Source of the DNA: Chromatiales bacterium
GTDB lineage: Bacteria; Pseudomonadota; Gammaproteobacteria; UBA6429
NCBI GenBank assembly: GCA_027076405.1
Contig: JALTJN010000190.1
Location: forward strand, 1-21,131
DNA length: 21,131 bases
Direction of reading: 5' to 3'
Every line of letters starts with the position of its first letter. Positions within the stretch are counted from its first letter, which is position 1. Made by a program: the position numbers and the translations under genes. Below the pieces are notes generated by a model that saw only the letters and a program-made list of their open reading frames with translations, ran no database searches and had not been told where the DNA came from. This document shows positions 1 through 7,319 of this stretch, one piece after another.

Positions 1-69
1 ATGGCTTTAGTGGCTTCTTATGAAGAATGTATCGAGGCGGCAAAAAGAATCAGAGAATTTATGAAATAA
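1..69 (+). CDS. dapC: C-terminal end of succinyldiaminopimelate aminotransferase (DapC), 5' partial
   Basis: Only the last 22 codons are in the window. They read ALVASYEECIEAAKRIR followed by EFMK and a TAA stop. Seen: the frame is open from base 1. Known: PLP-dependent fold-type I DapC aminotransferases end in a very similar stretch (ALVA, then a Glu-Cys pair, then EAA.RI..F). Inferred: it is the end of DapC, which converts N-succinyl-2-amino-6-ketopimelate to N-succinyl-L,L-diaminopimelate, the step directly after DapD. The neighbouring dapD on the same strand supports this. The ATG at base 1 is taken as an internal Met codon, because the product would otherwise be only a 22-residue peptide. 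Another class-I aminotransferase, such as an ArgD or AspC relative, cannot be fully excluded from so short a piece. Confidence 0.72.
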   Translation: MALVASYEECIEAAKRIREFMK

Positions 70-290
70 AATTCTGCTCACCCAAACATTCCCGTATCTA
101 TTTAGCGGGAATCTATAAGGTTAATTCAATCGGATTAAGGACAAGAACAAAGCTGAACATCAAACTTCAACTTTAAGATTTTTGCAATAAACCGGTAAAA
201 TCGAGTAATTAACTAGCATATATAAGACTCTGCCTATAAAATAGCCGCCTTTACGAATACCCACACCGACCTAAATACGAGAGTAAAACC
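70..290 (+). other. Intergenic region dapC-dapD
   Basis: This stretch of 221 bases has no convincing gene. It holds a 7-bp hairpin (ATTCCCG at 88-94 pairing with CGGGAAT at 106-112) just after the dapC stop. The hairpin is not followed by a T tract, so a rho-independent terminator is doubtful. The part nearest dapD is AT-rich, with TATA-like sequences near 220-240, so a dapD promoter here is plausible. I could not find a -35/-10 pair with good spacing. Confidence 0.4.
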
Positions 291-1115
291 ATGAGCAACG
301 ATTTACAAACAATTATTGAGAACGCCTTTGAAAACCGCGCAGAAATCACACCCCGTAGTGTTGATACTATTGTTAAAGAAGCGGTTACTGAAACCATTAA
401 CCAAATTGATGCTGGCACACTCCGTGTTGCAGAGAAAAAAGACGGCGACTGGGTAGTTAACGAGTGGTTAAAAAAGGCGGTTTTACTGTCATTCCGTATT
501 AATGATAATGAATTCATGAAAGGTGGCTTTACTAACTACTTCGACAAAGTGGAATCTAAATACGCAGACTTCAATTCACGTGATTTTCGTGAAGCAGGTG
601 TGCGAGTAGTTCCACCTGCAACTGTACGTAAAGGCGCTTACATCTCTCCCGGGGTTATTCTCATGCCATCTTACGTCAACATTGGTGCTTACGTTGATAG
701 TGGTACCATGGTCGACACATGGTCAACCGTAGGCTCATGTGCACAAATTGGTAAGAATGTTCATCTCTCGGGCGGTGTAGGCATTGGCGGTGTTCTCGAG
801 CCTTTACAAGCTTCTCCTACTATTATTGAAGATAACTGCTTTATTGGCGCTCGCTCAGAAGTTGTTGAAGGTGTCATTGTTGAAGAAGGTTCCGTCATAT
901 CGATGGGCGTATATATTGGTCAAAGTACTAAAATTTATGACAGAGAAACCGGTGAAGTCACATACGGTCGTATCCCTGCTGGCTCTGTTGTTGTTTCAGG
1001 CAACCTACCGTCTAAAGATGGCACTTACAGCTTGTACTGTGCTGTTATCGTGAAAAAAGTCGATGCGAAAACTTTAAGTAAAGTTGGTATTAACGAACTA
1101 TTGCGTGATATTTAA
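291..1115 (+). CDS. dapD: 2,3,4,5-tetrahydropyridine-2,6-dicarboxylate N-succinyltransferase (DapD)
   Basis: This cytoplasmic enzyme transfers succinyl from succinyl-CoA to tetrahydrodipicolinate in the succinylase route to meso-diaminopimelate and lysine. The 274-residue length equals that of the enterobacterial enzyme. Residues 1-100 form the helical N-terminal domain. From about 105 to 240 the sequence shows the hexapeptide repeats of a left-handed beta helix ([20 protein letters not shown] and on). The conserved VDTWSTVGS segment carries Asp142, and GARSE carries Glu190; these match the two acidic active-site residues known in mycobacterial DapD. The ATG at 291 follows a weak GAGAG ribosome-binding site. 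The yffB-like gene starts 3 bases after the stop, so the two are probably cotranscribed. The upstream dapC fragment acts in the next step of the same pathway. Confidence 0.97.
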   Translation: MSNDLQTIIENAFENRAEITPRSVDTIVKEAVTETINQIDAGTLRVAEKKDGDWVVNEWLKKAVLLSFRINDNEFMKGGFTNYFDKVESKYADFNSRDFREAGVRVVPPATVRKGAYISPGVILMPSYVNIGAYVDSGTMVDTWSTVGSCAQIGKNVHLSGGVGIGGVLEPLQASPTIIEDNCFIGARSEVVEGVIVEEGSVISMGVYIGQSTKIYDRETGEVTYGRIPAGSVVVSGNLPSKDGTYSLYCAVIVKKVDAKTLSKVGINELLRDI

Positions 1116-1118
1116 ACT

Positions 1119-1460
1119 ATGCTTACTCTTTACGGCATTAAAAATTGCGATACTGTAAAGAAAGCCCGTCGCTGGCTGGAAGATCATGACATTGATTATC
1201 AATTCCATGACTTCCGTCAGGATGGCTTAGCCAAAACATTACTTAATAGCTGGTTAGAACAACTCGGCTGGGAAGCTATCGTTAATAAACGCAGTACAAC
1301 CTGGCGTAACCTTTCCGACAAAGAAAAAGAAATCACTACAAATGCTCAGGCAGCTAAACTTCTGTTAGCAAACCCAACTCTAATTAAACGTCCTGTGGTA
1401 GAAAAAAATAAAACCTTACTTGTTGGTTTTAAAGAAGCAGAATTCAAGACTTTAAAATAA
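1119..1460 (+). CDS. yffB: ArsC/Spx-family protein, YffB-like
   Basis: This is a 113-residue thioredoxin-fold protein of the ArsC-related YffB/Spx group. It begins MLTLYGIKNCDTVKKARRWL, which closely resembles E. coli YffB. The single Cys10 (NCDT) sits where the family's redox-active cysteine lies, at the start of helix 1. A cis-proline segment, IKRPVV, follows near residues 90-95, then a short GF.E tail. The family is known as glutathione-dependent reductase-like proteins with no firmly fixed physiological substrate. True arsenate reductase activity should not be assumed, since no ars genes are nearby. The gene starts 3 bases after the dapD stop and shares its transcript. The convergent terminator at 1488-1522 follows. 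Confidence 0.88.
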   Translation: MLTLYGIKNCDTVKKARRWLEDHDIDYQFHDFRQDGLAKTLLNSWLEQLGWEAIVNKRSTTWRNLSDKEKEITTNAQAAKLLLANPTLIKRPVVEKNKTLLVGFKEAEFKTLK

Positions 1461-1487
1461 TCTCAAACAGCGTTTCTTAACAATAAA

Positions 1488-1522
1488 AAAGCCGATTTTA
1501 TATTGAATATAAAATCGGCTTT
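1488..1522. terminator. Bidirectional rho-independent terminator
   Basis: A near-perfect inverted repeat has the arm AAAGCCGATTTTATATT (1488-1504) and its complement (1506-1522). On the minus strand the GGC-containing arm is followed by a run of six T, which is a strong terminator for tRNA-Pro. On the plus strand it is followed by TTTATTGTTTT, a weaker but credible terminator for dapD-yffB. It lies between two convergent units, where such a shared terminator is expected. Confidence 0.85.
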
Positions 1523-1529
1523 ATTGTTT

Positions 1530-1606
1530 TGGTCGGGACGAGAGGATTCGAACCTCCGACCCCCTGCACCCCATGCAGGTGCGCTACCAGGCTGCGCTAC
1601 GTCCCG
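1530..1606 (-). tRNA. tRNA-Pro (anticodon GGG)
   Basis: Reading the minus strand gives a 77-nt cloverleaf that starts CGGGACG and ends CGTCCCG-A-CCA. The acceptor stem is perfect. It has an AGCGCAGCCTGGTAGCGCA D arm, a CCTGC/GCAGG anticodon stem with loop ATGGGGT (anticodon GGG), and a GGTTCGAATCC T arm. The CCA is encoded. In Pseudomonas a proline tRNA likewise lies downstream of ihfA and the MerR gene. No strong promoter is visible directly upstream. The terminator at 1488-1522 lies 8 bases after the CCA. Confidence 0.97.
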
Positions 1607-1618
1607 AAATCTGAATGT

Positions 1619-1669
1619 AAAAGGGGTCAGATTCGAATTTAATGAAACAATTCGAGTCTGACCCCTTTT
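1619..1669. repeat. REP-like palindrome (GGGGTCAGA family)
   Basis: Two 21-base arms (1619-1639 and 1649-1669) are complementary except for one position that can form a G-U pair. They are separated by 9 bases. The outer ends read AAAAGGGGTCAGA and TCTGACCCCTTTT. I recall palindromes with this GGGGTCAGA outer sequence as dispersed in many gammaproteobacteria, but I could not search for copies. The 8-base sequence ATGTAAAA occurs on both sides (1615-1622 and 1672-1679), which could be a target duplication. Because the stem is GC-rich at its base and ends in TTTT on both strands, it could also work as a terminator between the MerR gene and tRNA-Pro. Confidence 0.7.
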
Positions 1670-1682
1670 GGATGTAAAATTT

Positions 1683-2042
1683 TTAAACCGTTAAAATTTC
1701 TAGAACTTCTTCCATTTCCATTCTTAACTGTTGAATGGTATTTGAATCACACTTTGTTGTGTCTTTATCTGTTTGGTTTTCACTTAATTGTAAACGTGCT
1801 CCACCAATCGTATAACCTTGCTCATAAAGTAGGCTACGAATATCACGAATCATGACAACGTCTTGACGTTGATAATAACGACGGTTACCGCGACGCTTAA
1901 CCGGTTTTAATTGTGGGAATTCTTGCTCCCAATAACGCAATACGTGAGGTTTAACCGCACATAATTCACTTACTTCACCAATAGTAAAGTAGCGTTTGCC
2001 AGGGATTGGCGGTAATTCGTTATTATTCGTGGGTTCCAGCAT
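1683..2042 (-). CDS. MerR-family transcriptional regulator
   Basis: This 119-residue protein has an N-terminal MerR winged-helix DNA-binding domain (about residues 17-85). [11 protein letters not shown] forms helix 1, [14 protein letters not shown] the recognition helix, and RRGNRRYY the wing. A short helical tail (about 100-119) probably dimerises. There is no cysteine-rich metal-binding loop and no long effector domain, so the inducer, if any, is unknown. A gene of this type directly after ihfA is standard in Pseudomonas and relatives. The ATG at 2042 lies inside the end of ihfA, giving a 20-base overlap in a different frame, with GGAAG just before the start. This suggests translational coupling. 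Targets cannot be told from the sequence. Confidence 0.88.
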   Translation of the reverse strand: MLEPTNNNELPPIPGKRYFTIGEVSELCAVKPHVLRYWEQEFPQLKPVKRRGNRRYYQRQDVVMIRDIRSLLYEQGYTIGGARLQLSENQTDKDTTKCDSNTIQQLRMEMEEVLEILTV

Positions 2043-2322
2043 ATGCTTCCACTCTCGCTTTTAATTTTTGTCCAGGTCTAAACGTAACCACACGCCTAGC
2101 CGTTATCGGAATTTCTTGCCCGGTTTTCGGGTTTCGGCCCGGGCGCTGTTTTTTGTCTCTTAAATCAAAATTACCAAATCCAGATAGTTTCACCTGCTGG
2201 CCATTTTCAAGGGCATCTCGCACCTCTTCAAAAAACATTTCTACCAATTCTTTAGCTTCTCGCTTATTGAGTCCTAATTCCTCAAAAAGTCGCTCTGCCA
2301 TGTCGGCTTTCGTCAACGCCAT
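2023..2322 (-). CDS. ihfA: Integration host factor subunit alpha
   Basis: This is the 99-residue DNA-bending protein that pairs with IHF-beta (ihfB, not in this window). It starts [21 protein letters not shown] and contains the DNABII signature near residues 46-65 ([19 protein letters not shown]). Pro65 is the intercalating residue. The [14 protein letters not shown] arm and the phrase [12 protein letters not shown] are typical of the alpha subunit. The length is normal. The gene lies 21 bases after pheT, with AGAGAAGAA before the ATG, and overlaps the MerR gene at its 3' end. It acts in the nucleoid and in many promoter complexes. The pheST-ihfA linkage is conserved across gammaproteobacteria. 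Confidence 0.97.
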   Translation of the reverse strand: MALTKADMAERLFEELGLNKREAKELVEMFFEEVRDALENGQQVKLSGFGNFDLRDKKQRPGRNPKTGQEIPITARRVVTFRPGQKLKARVEAYAGTHE

Positions 2323-2343
2323 TATTTCTTCTCTATTATTTTA

Positions 2344-4734
2344 TTATTCTCTCAATGTTGCACCAAGACGTTCTTTTAGTACGGCTATGATTTTATTGAG
2401 TTCTTTGTCGACATCCGTATCAGTAAGAGTGCGCGAAAGATCCTGTAAGGTCAAGCCCAAAGCTAAACTTTTTCTACCAAAATCAATGCCTTCGCCGCGA
2501 TATACGTCAAACAACTCGAATTGACTAAGCACCTCACCCGCCACTTCCTGTATACAATTTTGCACTTCCTGAGCGGTCACGGCTTCGTCCATGACTAAAG
2601 CAAGATCACGTCGAATAGCTGGGAACTTTGATAAGGGCTTAAAGCTTGGTATTTTACCTGTTTCTATATTTTTCATAGTAATTTCAAAGAGATAGATGTT
2701 TTGACTCAAACCTAATTTCTTTTGTAAACGCGGATGTAGTGCACCAACCCAGCCAATAATTGGCTGATCTTTCGCTGCTAAATCGCGAATTGCCGCAGTC
2801 TGTCCAGGATGTAAAACATCGTGCTTTCCCGCTTCAAATCTAAAATCTGAGGCTCTTCCGGTCATATTAAGCACAGCTTCGACATGATTTTTTAAATCAT
2901 AAAAATCGACCGGCTTTGTGGCTTCCCCCCACTGTTCCGGTACCTTTGAACCAGTGATGACGCCAGCCAACATATTTTCTTGCTGAATATCAGTACCTTG
3001 CGGCACAAATTTAAGCCCATACTCAAATAAAGAGACGCGACTTTGCTGACGATTCAGGTTGTATTTAACCGCTGAAACCAGCCCCGGCCACAAAGAAGTG
3101 CGCATTGCAGACAAATCCGCAGAGATTGGGTTAGCAAGCTCAATCGCTTTTGTTGCGGGATCAAATAATGACTGCATTTCAGGATCAATAAAGCTGTAAG
3201 TGATGGCTTCCTGATAACCATGCTGTACCAGAACCTGTCGCAGACGACTCATTCGTAATTTAGCTTCGGGTTTAGCAACCATACTCAGTGCTGAAGAAGC
3301 CTGACTCGCCGGTAAATTGTCATAACCAAAAATTCGACCAATTTCTTCGATCAAATCTTCTTCAATACTAATATCAAAACGAAAATCAGGAGCAGTAATC
3401 TCCCAGCCTGCTTTTGTTTCTTTAGGGTTGAGATCCAAACGTGTCAGCATACCGGTGATATCTTCACGACTTAAATCAATTCCCAAAACACGCTTTACCC
3501 TTTCAGCTCGTAATGACACAACACCGCGCACTGGCAGGTCTGATTCGTTGGTAACGTTAATAACGGGACCTGCTTTGCCACCAACAATATCTAATAACAA
3601 CTCCGTAGCACGCTCAATGGCAGTGACAGGTAATGTGGCTGCAACACCGCGTTCAAAACGGTGAGAAGAGTCTGTGTGTAAGCCAAAGCTGCGTGCCTTA
3701 CCGGCAATAACAAGAGGGTTAAAGTGAGCGGCTTCTAATAAAATATCCGTTGTTGAATCTGAAACAGCAGAATCTATCCCGCCCATAATACCCGCTAAAG
3801 CTAAAGGTTGTTTATCATCAGCAATAACCAAACAACCTTCGGTTAAGGTTATTTCCTGATCATTTAATAAATCGAGCTTCTCGCCCGCTTTTGCATGACG
3901 CGCATGGATGCTGCCTTCGATTTTTGCTAAATCAAAAGCATGCATGGGCTGGCCTAATTCAAGTAAAACAAAATTAGTGACATCAACCACCGGACTTAAA
4001 CTGCGAATACCTGAACGGCGTAATTTTTCCTGCATCCAAAGTGGTGTTTCTGCTTTAGGATTGATACCTTTAATCACACGACCTAAATAACGCGGGCAAT
4101 CTTTACCTGCGTCTAATTTAACTTCAACAGAATCATTAATTTCTGCTTTGATTTCCGCTTGCTTGAATTCATTAACCGGCATTTTATTGCTTACGCCCAC
4201 TTCACGCGCAATACCGGCAATACTGAAACAATCTGCACGGTTCGGTGTCAGACTGAGTTCAATCATCACATCGTCTAAATTCAAGTACTCACGAATGCCC
4301 ATACCAACGGGTGCATCAGCAGGTAACTCCATTAATCCATCAGCCGTTTCAGTCATGCCGAGTTCTGAAGTTGAACACAGCATGCCATGTGAAGGCACGC
4401 CACGTAATTTTGATTTTTTAATTTTGAAATTACCGGGTAATACAGCCCCCACAAGAGCCGCAGGAACGCGTAAGCCTTGACGCACATTTGCTGCACCACA
4501 AACAATATTCAGCGGTTCGCCCTCGCCCACATTTACCTGACAGACATTAAGCTTATCTGCATCAGGGTGTTTCTCGACAGACAACACTTCAGCAACAACC
4601 ACTTTGGTAAATTCTGCTGCAACCGGTTCAATGGCGTCCACTTCAAGACCCGCCATGGTGAGTTGATGTGACAATTCATCAGTGGAAATATCAGGATTAA
4701 TCCACTCTCTTAACCATTGTTCGCTAAATTTCAT
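2344..4734 (-). CDS. pheT: Phenylalanine--tRNA ligase beta subunit
   Basis: This 796-residue subunit belongs to the alpha2-beta2 phenylalanyl-tRNA synthetase. In order it shows the N-terminal MKFSEQWLREW segment; an OB-fold tRNA-binding domain (about 39-148; VLSVEKHPDADKLNVC, IVCGAANV); B3/B4 editing-domain sequence (about 210-400; LSPVVDVTNFVLLELGQPMH, HRFERGV); the B5 domain (about 400-475, ending in EEIGRIFGYDN); a catalytic-like core; and a C-terminal FDX-ACB anticodon-binding domain (about 705-796; FKPLSKFPAIRRDLALV). The length is typical. It needs the PheS alpha subunit. It is normally almost adjacent to pheS, but here 207 bases with an inverted-repeat element separate them. The AAAAAGG before ATG 4734 is the likely ribosome-binding site. 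Confidence 0.97.
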   Translation of the reverse strand: MKFSEQWLREWINPDISTDELSHQLTMAGLEVDAIEPVAAEFTKVVVAEVLSVEKHPDADKLNVCQVNVGEGEPLNIVCGAANVRQGLRVPAALVGAVLPGNFKIKKSKLRGVPSHGMLCSTSELGMTETADGLMELPADAPVGMGIREYLNLDDVMIELSLTPNRADCFSIAGIAREVGVSNKMPVNEFKQAEIKAEINDSVEVKLDAGKDCPRYLGRVIKGINPKAETPLWMQEKLRRSGIRSLSPVVDVTNFVLLELGQPMHAFDLAKIEGSIHARHAKAGEKLDLLNDQEITLTEGCLVIADDKQPLALAGIMGGIDSAVSDSTTDILLEAAHFNPLVIAGKARSFGLHTDSSHRFERGVAATLPVTAIERATELLLDIVGGKAGPVINVTNESDLPVRGVVSLRAERVKRVLGIDLSREDITGMLTRLDLNPKETKAGWEITAPDFRFDISIEEDLIEEIGRIFGYDNLPASQASSALSMVAKPEAKLRMSRLRQVLVQHGYQEAITYSFIDPEMQSLFDPATKAIELANPISADLSAMRTSLWPGLVSAVKYNLNRQQSRVSLFEYGLKFVPQGTDIQQENMLAGVITGSKVPEQWGEATKPVDFYDLKNHVEAVLNMTGRASDFRFEAGKHDVLHPGQTAAIRDLAAKDQPIIGWVGALHPRLQKKLGLSQNIYLFEITMKNIETGKIPSFKPLSKFPAIRRDLALVMDEAVTAQEVQNCIQEVAGEVLSQFELFDVYRGEGIDFGRKSLALGLTLQDLSRTLTDTDVDKELNKIIAVLKERLGATLRE

Positions 4735-4765
4735 TTTTAAACCTTTTTAAAAATATTTTTTTGCC

Positions 4766-4919
4766 ACAAAGAGCACGAAGAACACAAAGAAAACATATAT
4801 TAAAACAACACATTAATCTTAATGTTAATACCAGTAACTTACAAAAGAACCTCTATCACACAGCCTGGCTCCTAATAATTACTTGAATTCTTTTCCTTTG
4901 TGTTCTTCGTGCTCTTTGT
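4766..4919. repeat. Inverted-repeat element between pheS and pheT
   Basis: Perfect 24-base inverted repeats (arms 4766-4789 and 4896-4919) enclose 106 bases of AT-rich sequence. The outer arm starts ACAAAGAGCACGAAGAAC. The match continues imperfectly inwards (AAAGAAAA versus AAAGGAAAA). No open reading frame fits inside; the inner part has only a small 7-bp palindrome (ACATTAA/TTAATGT). The size and structure suggest a small non-autonomous element, and I recall CTTTGTG/TTCTTCGTG-type repeats as dispersed in several bacterial genomes, but copy number cannot be tested here. In pheST mRNA it would form a long stem just upstream of the pheT ribosome-binding site. Confidence 0.75.
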
Positions 4920-4941
4920 AGCTAATTTTTTGATTTTTTTC

Positions 4942-5973
<1,032 letters not shown>

Positions 5974-6005
5974 TTAGAGTTAATTTTAAATCTTATTTAT
6001 TAAGC

Positions 6006-6036
6006 AAAAAAAAGGGAAGGCTTTTGGCCTTCCCTT
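6006..6036 (-). terminator. Rho-independent terminator after rplT
   Basis: A 10-bp perfect stem (6012-6021 with 6027-6036, AAGGGAAGGC type) has a 5-base loop. On the minus strand it is followed by eight T (6013 down to 6006). It lies 52 bases after the rplT stop and 41 bases before pheS. It therefore ends or attenuates the thrS-infC-rpmI-rplT transcript. The opposite strand has no T tract after the stem, so it works in one direction only. Confidence 0.9.
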
Positions 6037-6088
6037 CTTAATCGTTTTGCTTGCAGCTATTTTATAACCTAAATAGTGCAGCTCCGAT

Positions 6089-6445
6089 TTATGCCAGGTT
6101 AGCTTTAGCTTGTTCTGCTATTGCTGCAAAGGCTGCTTTGTCATGAACCGCAATGTCTGCAAGGACTTTACGATCAATTTCAATTGCGCCTTTCTTCAGG
6201 CCGTTTATAAATCGGCTGTATGTAATACCGCACTCACGAGCAGCAGCATTAATACGGGCAATCCATAATGCACGGAATTGACGTTTACGTTGTTTACGAT
6301 CTCGGTATGCGTATTGTCCAGCTTTTGTTACAGCTTGAACCGCTACGCGAAATACATTTTTACGACGACCTGAATAGCCTTTGGCCTGGTCGAGGACTTT
6401 TTTGTGACGGGCTCTTGCCGTTACACCACGTTTTACTCTTGGCAT
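6089..6445 (-). CDS. rplT: 50S ribosomal protein L20
   Basis: This 118-residue, highly basic protein ([18 protein letters not shown] start) binds 23S rRNA early in assembly of the large subunit. The extended basic N-terminal tail (1-60) and the globular C-terminal domain (60-118; [21 protein letters not shown]) are both complete, and the length is the usual one. It lies 15 bases after rpmI with AGGAG before the ATG. In E. coli L20 represses translation of rpmI-rplT by binding the mRNA. A candidate operator hairpin is described upstream of rpmI. Confidence 0.98.
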   Translation of the reverse strand: MPRVKRGVTARARHKKVLDQAKGYSGRRKNVFRVAVQAVTKAGQYAYRDRKQRKRQFRALWIARINAAARECGITYSRFINGLKKGAIEIDRKVLADIAVHDKAAFAAIAEQAKANLA

Positions 6446-6460
6446 CTTAAATCTCCTCTA

Positions 6461-6658
6461 TTAACCGTAAGGCATCATGCGACGAATTAAACCCATATCT
6501 GACTCATGGATCATTTCTGGTGAACGCAAATGACGTTTACGCTTGGTGCTCTTTTTGGTGAGGATGTGGCGACGATGTGACTGACCACGTTTTACTTTAC
6601 CAGAGCCGTTACGCTTAAAGCGTTTTGTGGCACTGCTGTTACTTTTCATTTTTGGCAT
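6461..6658 (-). CDS. rpmI: 50S ribosomal protein L35
   Basis: This 65-residue basic ribosomal protein begins [20 protein letters not shown] and ends RMMPYG. A longer reading with a further in-frame ATG at 6676 would add six residues (MRSSIV). I reject it because the GGAG ribosome-binding site (about 6670-6673) lies inside that extension and L35 proteins begin MPKMK. The gene sits between infC and rplT, as in almost all bacteria, and its translation probably controls that of rplT. Confidence 0.96.
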   Translation of the reverse strand: MPKMKSNSSATKRFKRNGSGKVKRGQSHRRHILTKKSTKRKRHLRSPEMIHESDMGLIRRMMPYG

Positions 6659-6676
6659 TACTATACTACTCCGCAT

Positions 6677-6704
6677 TTAGGCTAATTTTATTCATTAGCA
6701 CTAA
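6677..6704 (-). promoter_or_regulatory. Bulged stem-loop in the rpmI leader, candidate L20 operator
   Basis: In the 74-base infC-rpmI gap the mRNA can form GCUAAU (6699-6694), a 7-base loop (GAAUAAA) and AUUAGC (6686-6681). The stem is extended after a single bulged U (6700) by UUAG (6704-6701) pairing with CUAA (6680-6677). The 10-bp stem with one bulge ends three bases before the rpmI ribosome-binding site. Known: L20 represses this operon in E. coli by binding irregular stems in the mRNA. Inferred: this stem serves that role here. No sequence match to the E. coli site was established. Confidence 0.35.
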
Positions 6705-6732
6705 GGTTTAAATTAAGTAAAAACGTTTGTTC

Positions 6733-7254
6733 TTACTTCTTCTTTGGAGCGATGACCATCACCATTTGTCGACCTTCCATTCTAGGAAACGATTCTACTG
6801 TTCCCAATTCTGCAAGATCGGCTTCAACGCGCTTTAGGAGTTTAAGCCCAAGCTCTTGATGTGCCATTTCACGACCGCGGAAACGTAATGTCACCTTGGT
6901 CTTATCTCCCCCTGTAAGGAAACGTGTCAGGTTGCGTAGTTTTACCTGATAGTCCCCTTCTTCCGTCCCGGGACGGAATTTCACTTCCTTGATCTGAACT
7001 TGCTTCTGCTTTTTCTTAGCATCGTGGCGTTTCTTTTTCTCTTCGAAAACGAACTTACCATAATCCATAATACGACAAACCGGTGGTTTTGCCGTCGGTG
7101 AGACTTCAACAATATCCAAGTCTGCTTCTTCCGCCAAACGTTTAGCTTCAACTAATGAAACAATGCCTGCTTGCTCACCATCTTGATCAATCAAACGGAC
7201 TTCTTTACCCGTAATCTCGTCGTTGATCCGTGTACCTTTATCTGCGCTGATAAT
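6733..7254 (-). CDS. infC: Translation initiation factor IF-3
   Basis: This protein of about 173 residues binds the 30S subunit, blocks early 50S joining and discriminates against wrong start codons. The N-terminal domain (about 10-80; [36 protein letters not shown]) and C-terminal domain (about 90-173; [47 protein letters not shown]) are complete. A start at the TTG of 7194 would delete conserved N-terminal residues. The frame upstream has no ATG, GTG or usable TTG before a stop. It does have ATT (7254) and ATC (7251) just after a GAGGAAG ribosome-binding site. IF3 is known to use AUU, or rarely AUC/AUA, for self-control, so I place the start at 7254, with 7251 as the alternative. Confidence 0.93.
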   Translation of the reverse strand: MISADKGTRINDEITGKEVRLIDQDGEQAGIVSLVEAKRLAEEADLDIVEVSPTAKPPVCRIMDYGKFVFEEKKKRHDAKKKQKQVQIKEVKFRPGTEEGDYQVKLRNLTRFLTGGDKTKVTLRFRGREMAHQELGLKLLKRVEADLAELGTVESFPRMEGRQMVMVIAPKKK

Positions 7255-7319
7255 AACTTCCTCTAAAAACCTTAATAATTACCAAACTTTTTTCATTCAA
7301 AAACCGGCGATTTCTGCTT

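Noticed and set aside
88..112. Hairpin after dapC as a rho-independent terminator
   Set aside because: The 7-bp stem has an 11-base loop and is followed by CTATAAGG, not a T tract. It is mentioned only within the intergenic entry.
784..1053. 89-codon Leu-rich frame inside dapD
   Set aside because: It is the out-of-frame reading of the dapD beta-helix repeats; the hydrophobic look comes from the repeat codons.
2006..2524. 172-codon open frame on the plus strand across ihfA and pheT
   Set aside because: It is a shadow of two well-identified genes on the other strand, with no ribosome-binding site and no recognisable protein features.
6659..6676. Longer rpmI product starting at ATG 6676
   Set aside because: The extension contains the ribosome-binding site for the MPKMK start, and L35 proteins do not have these residues.
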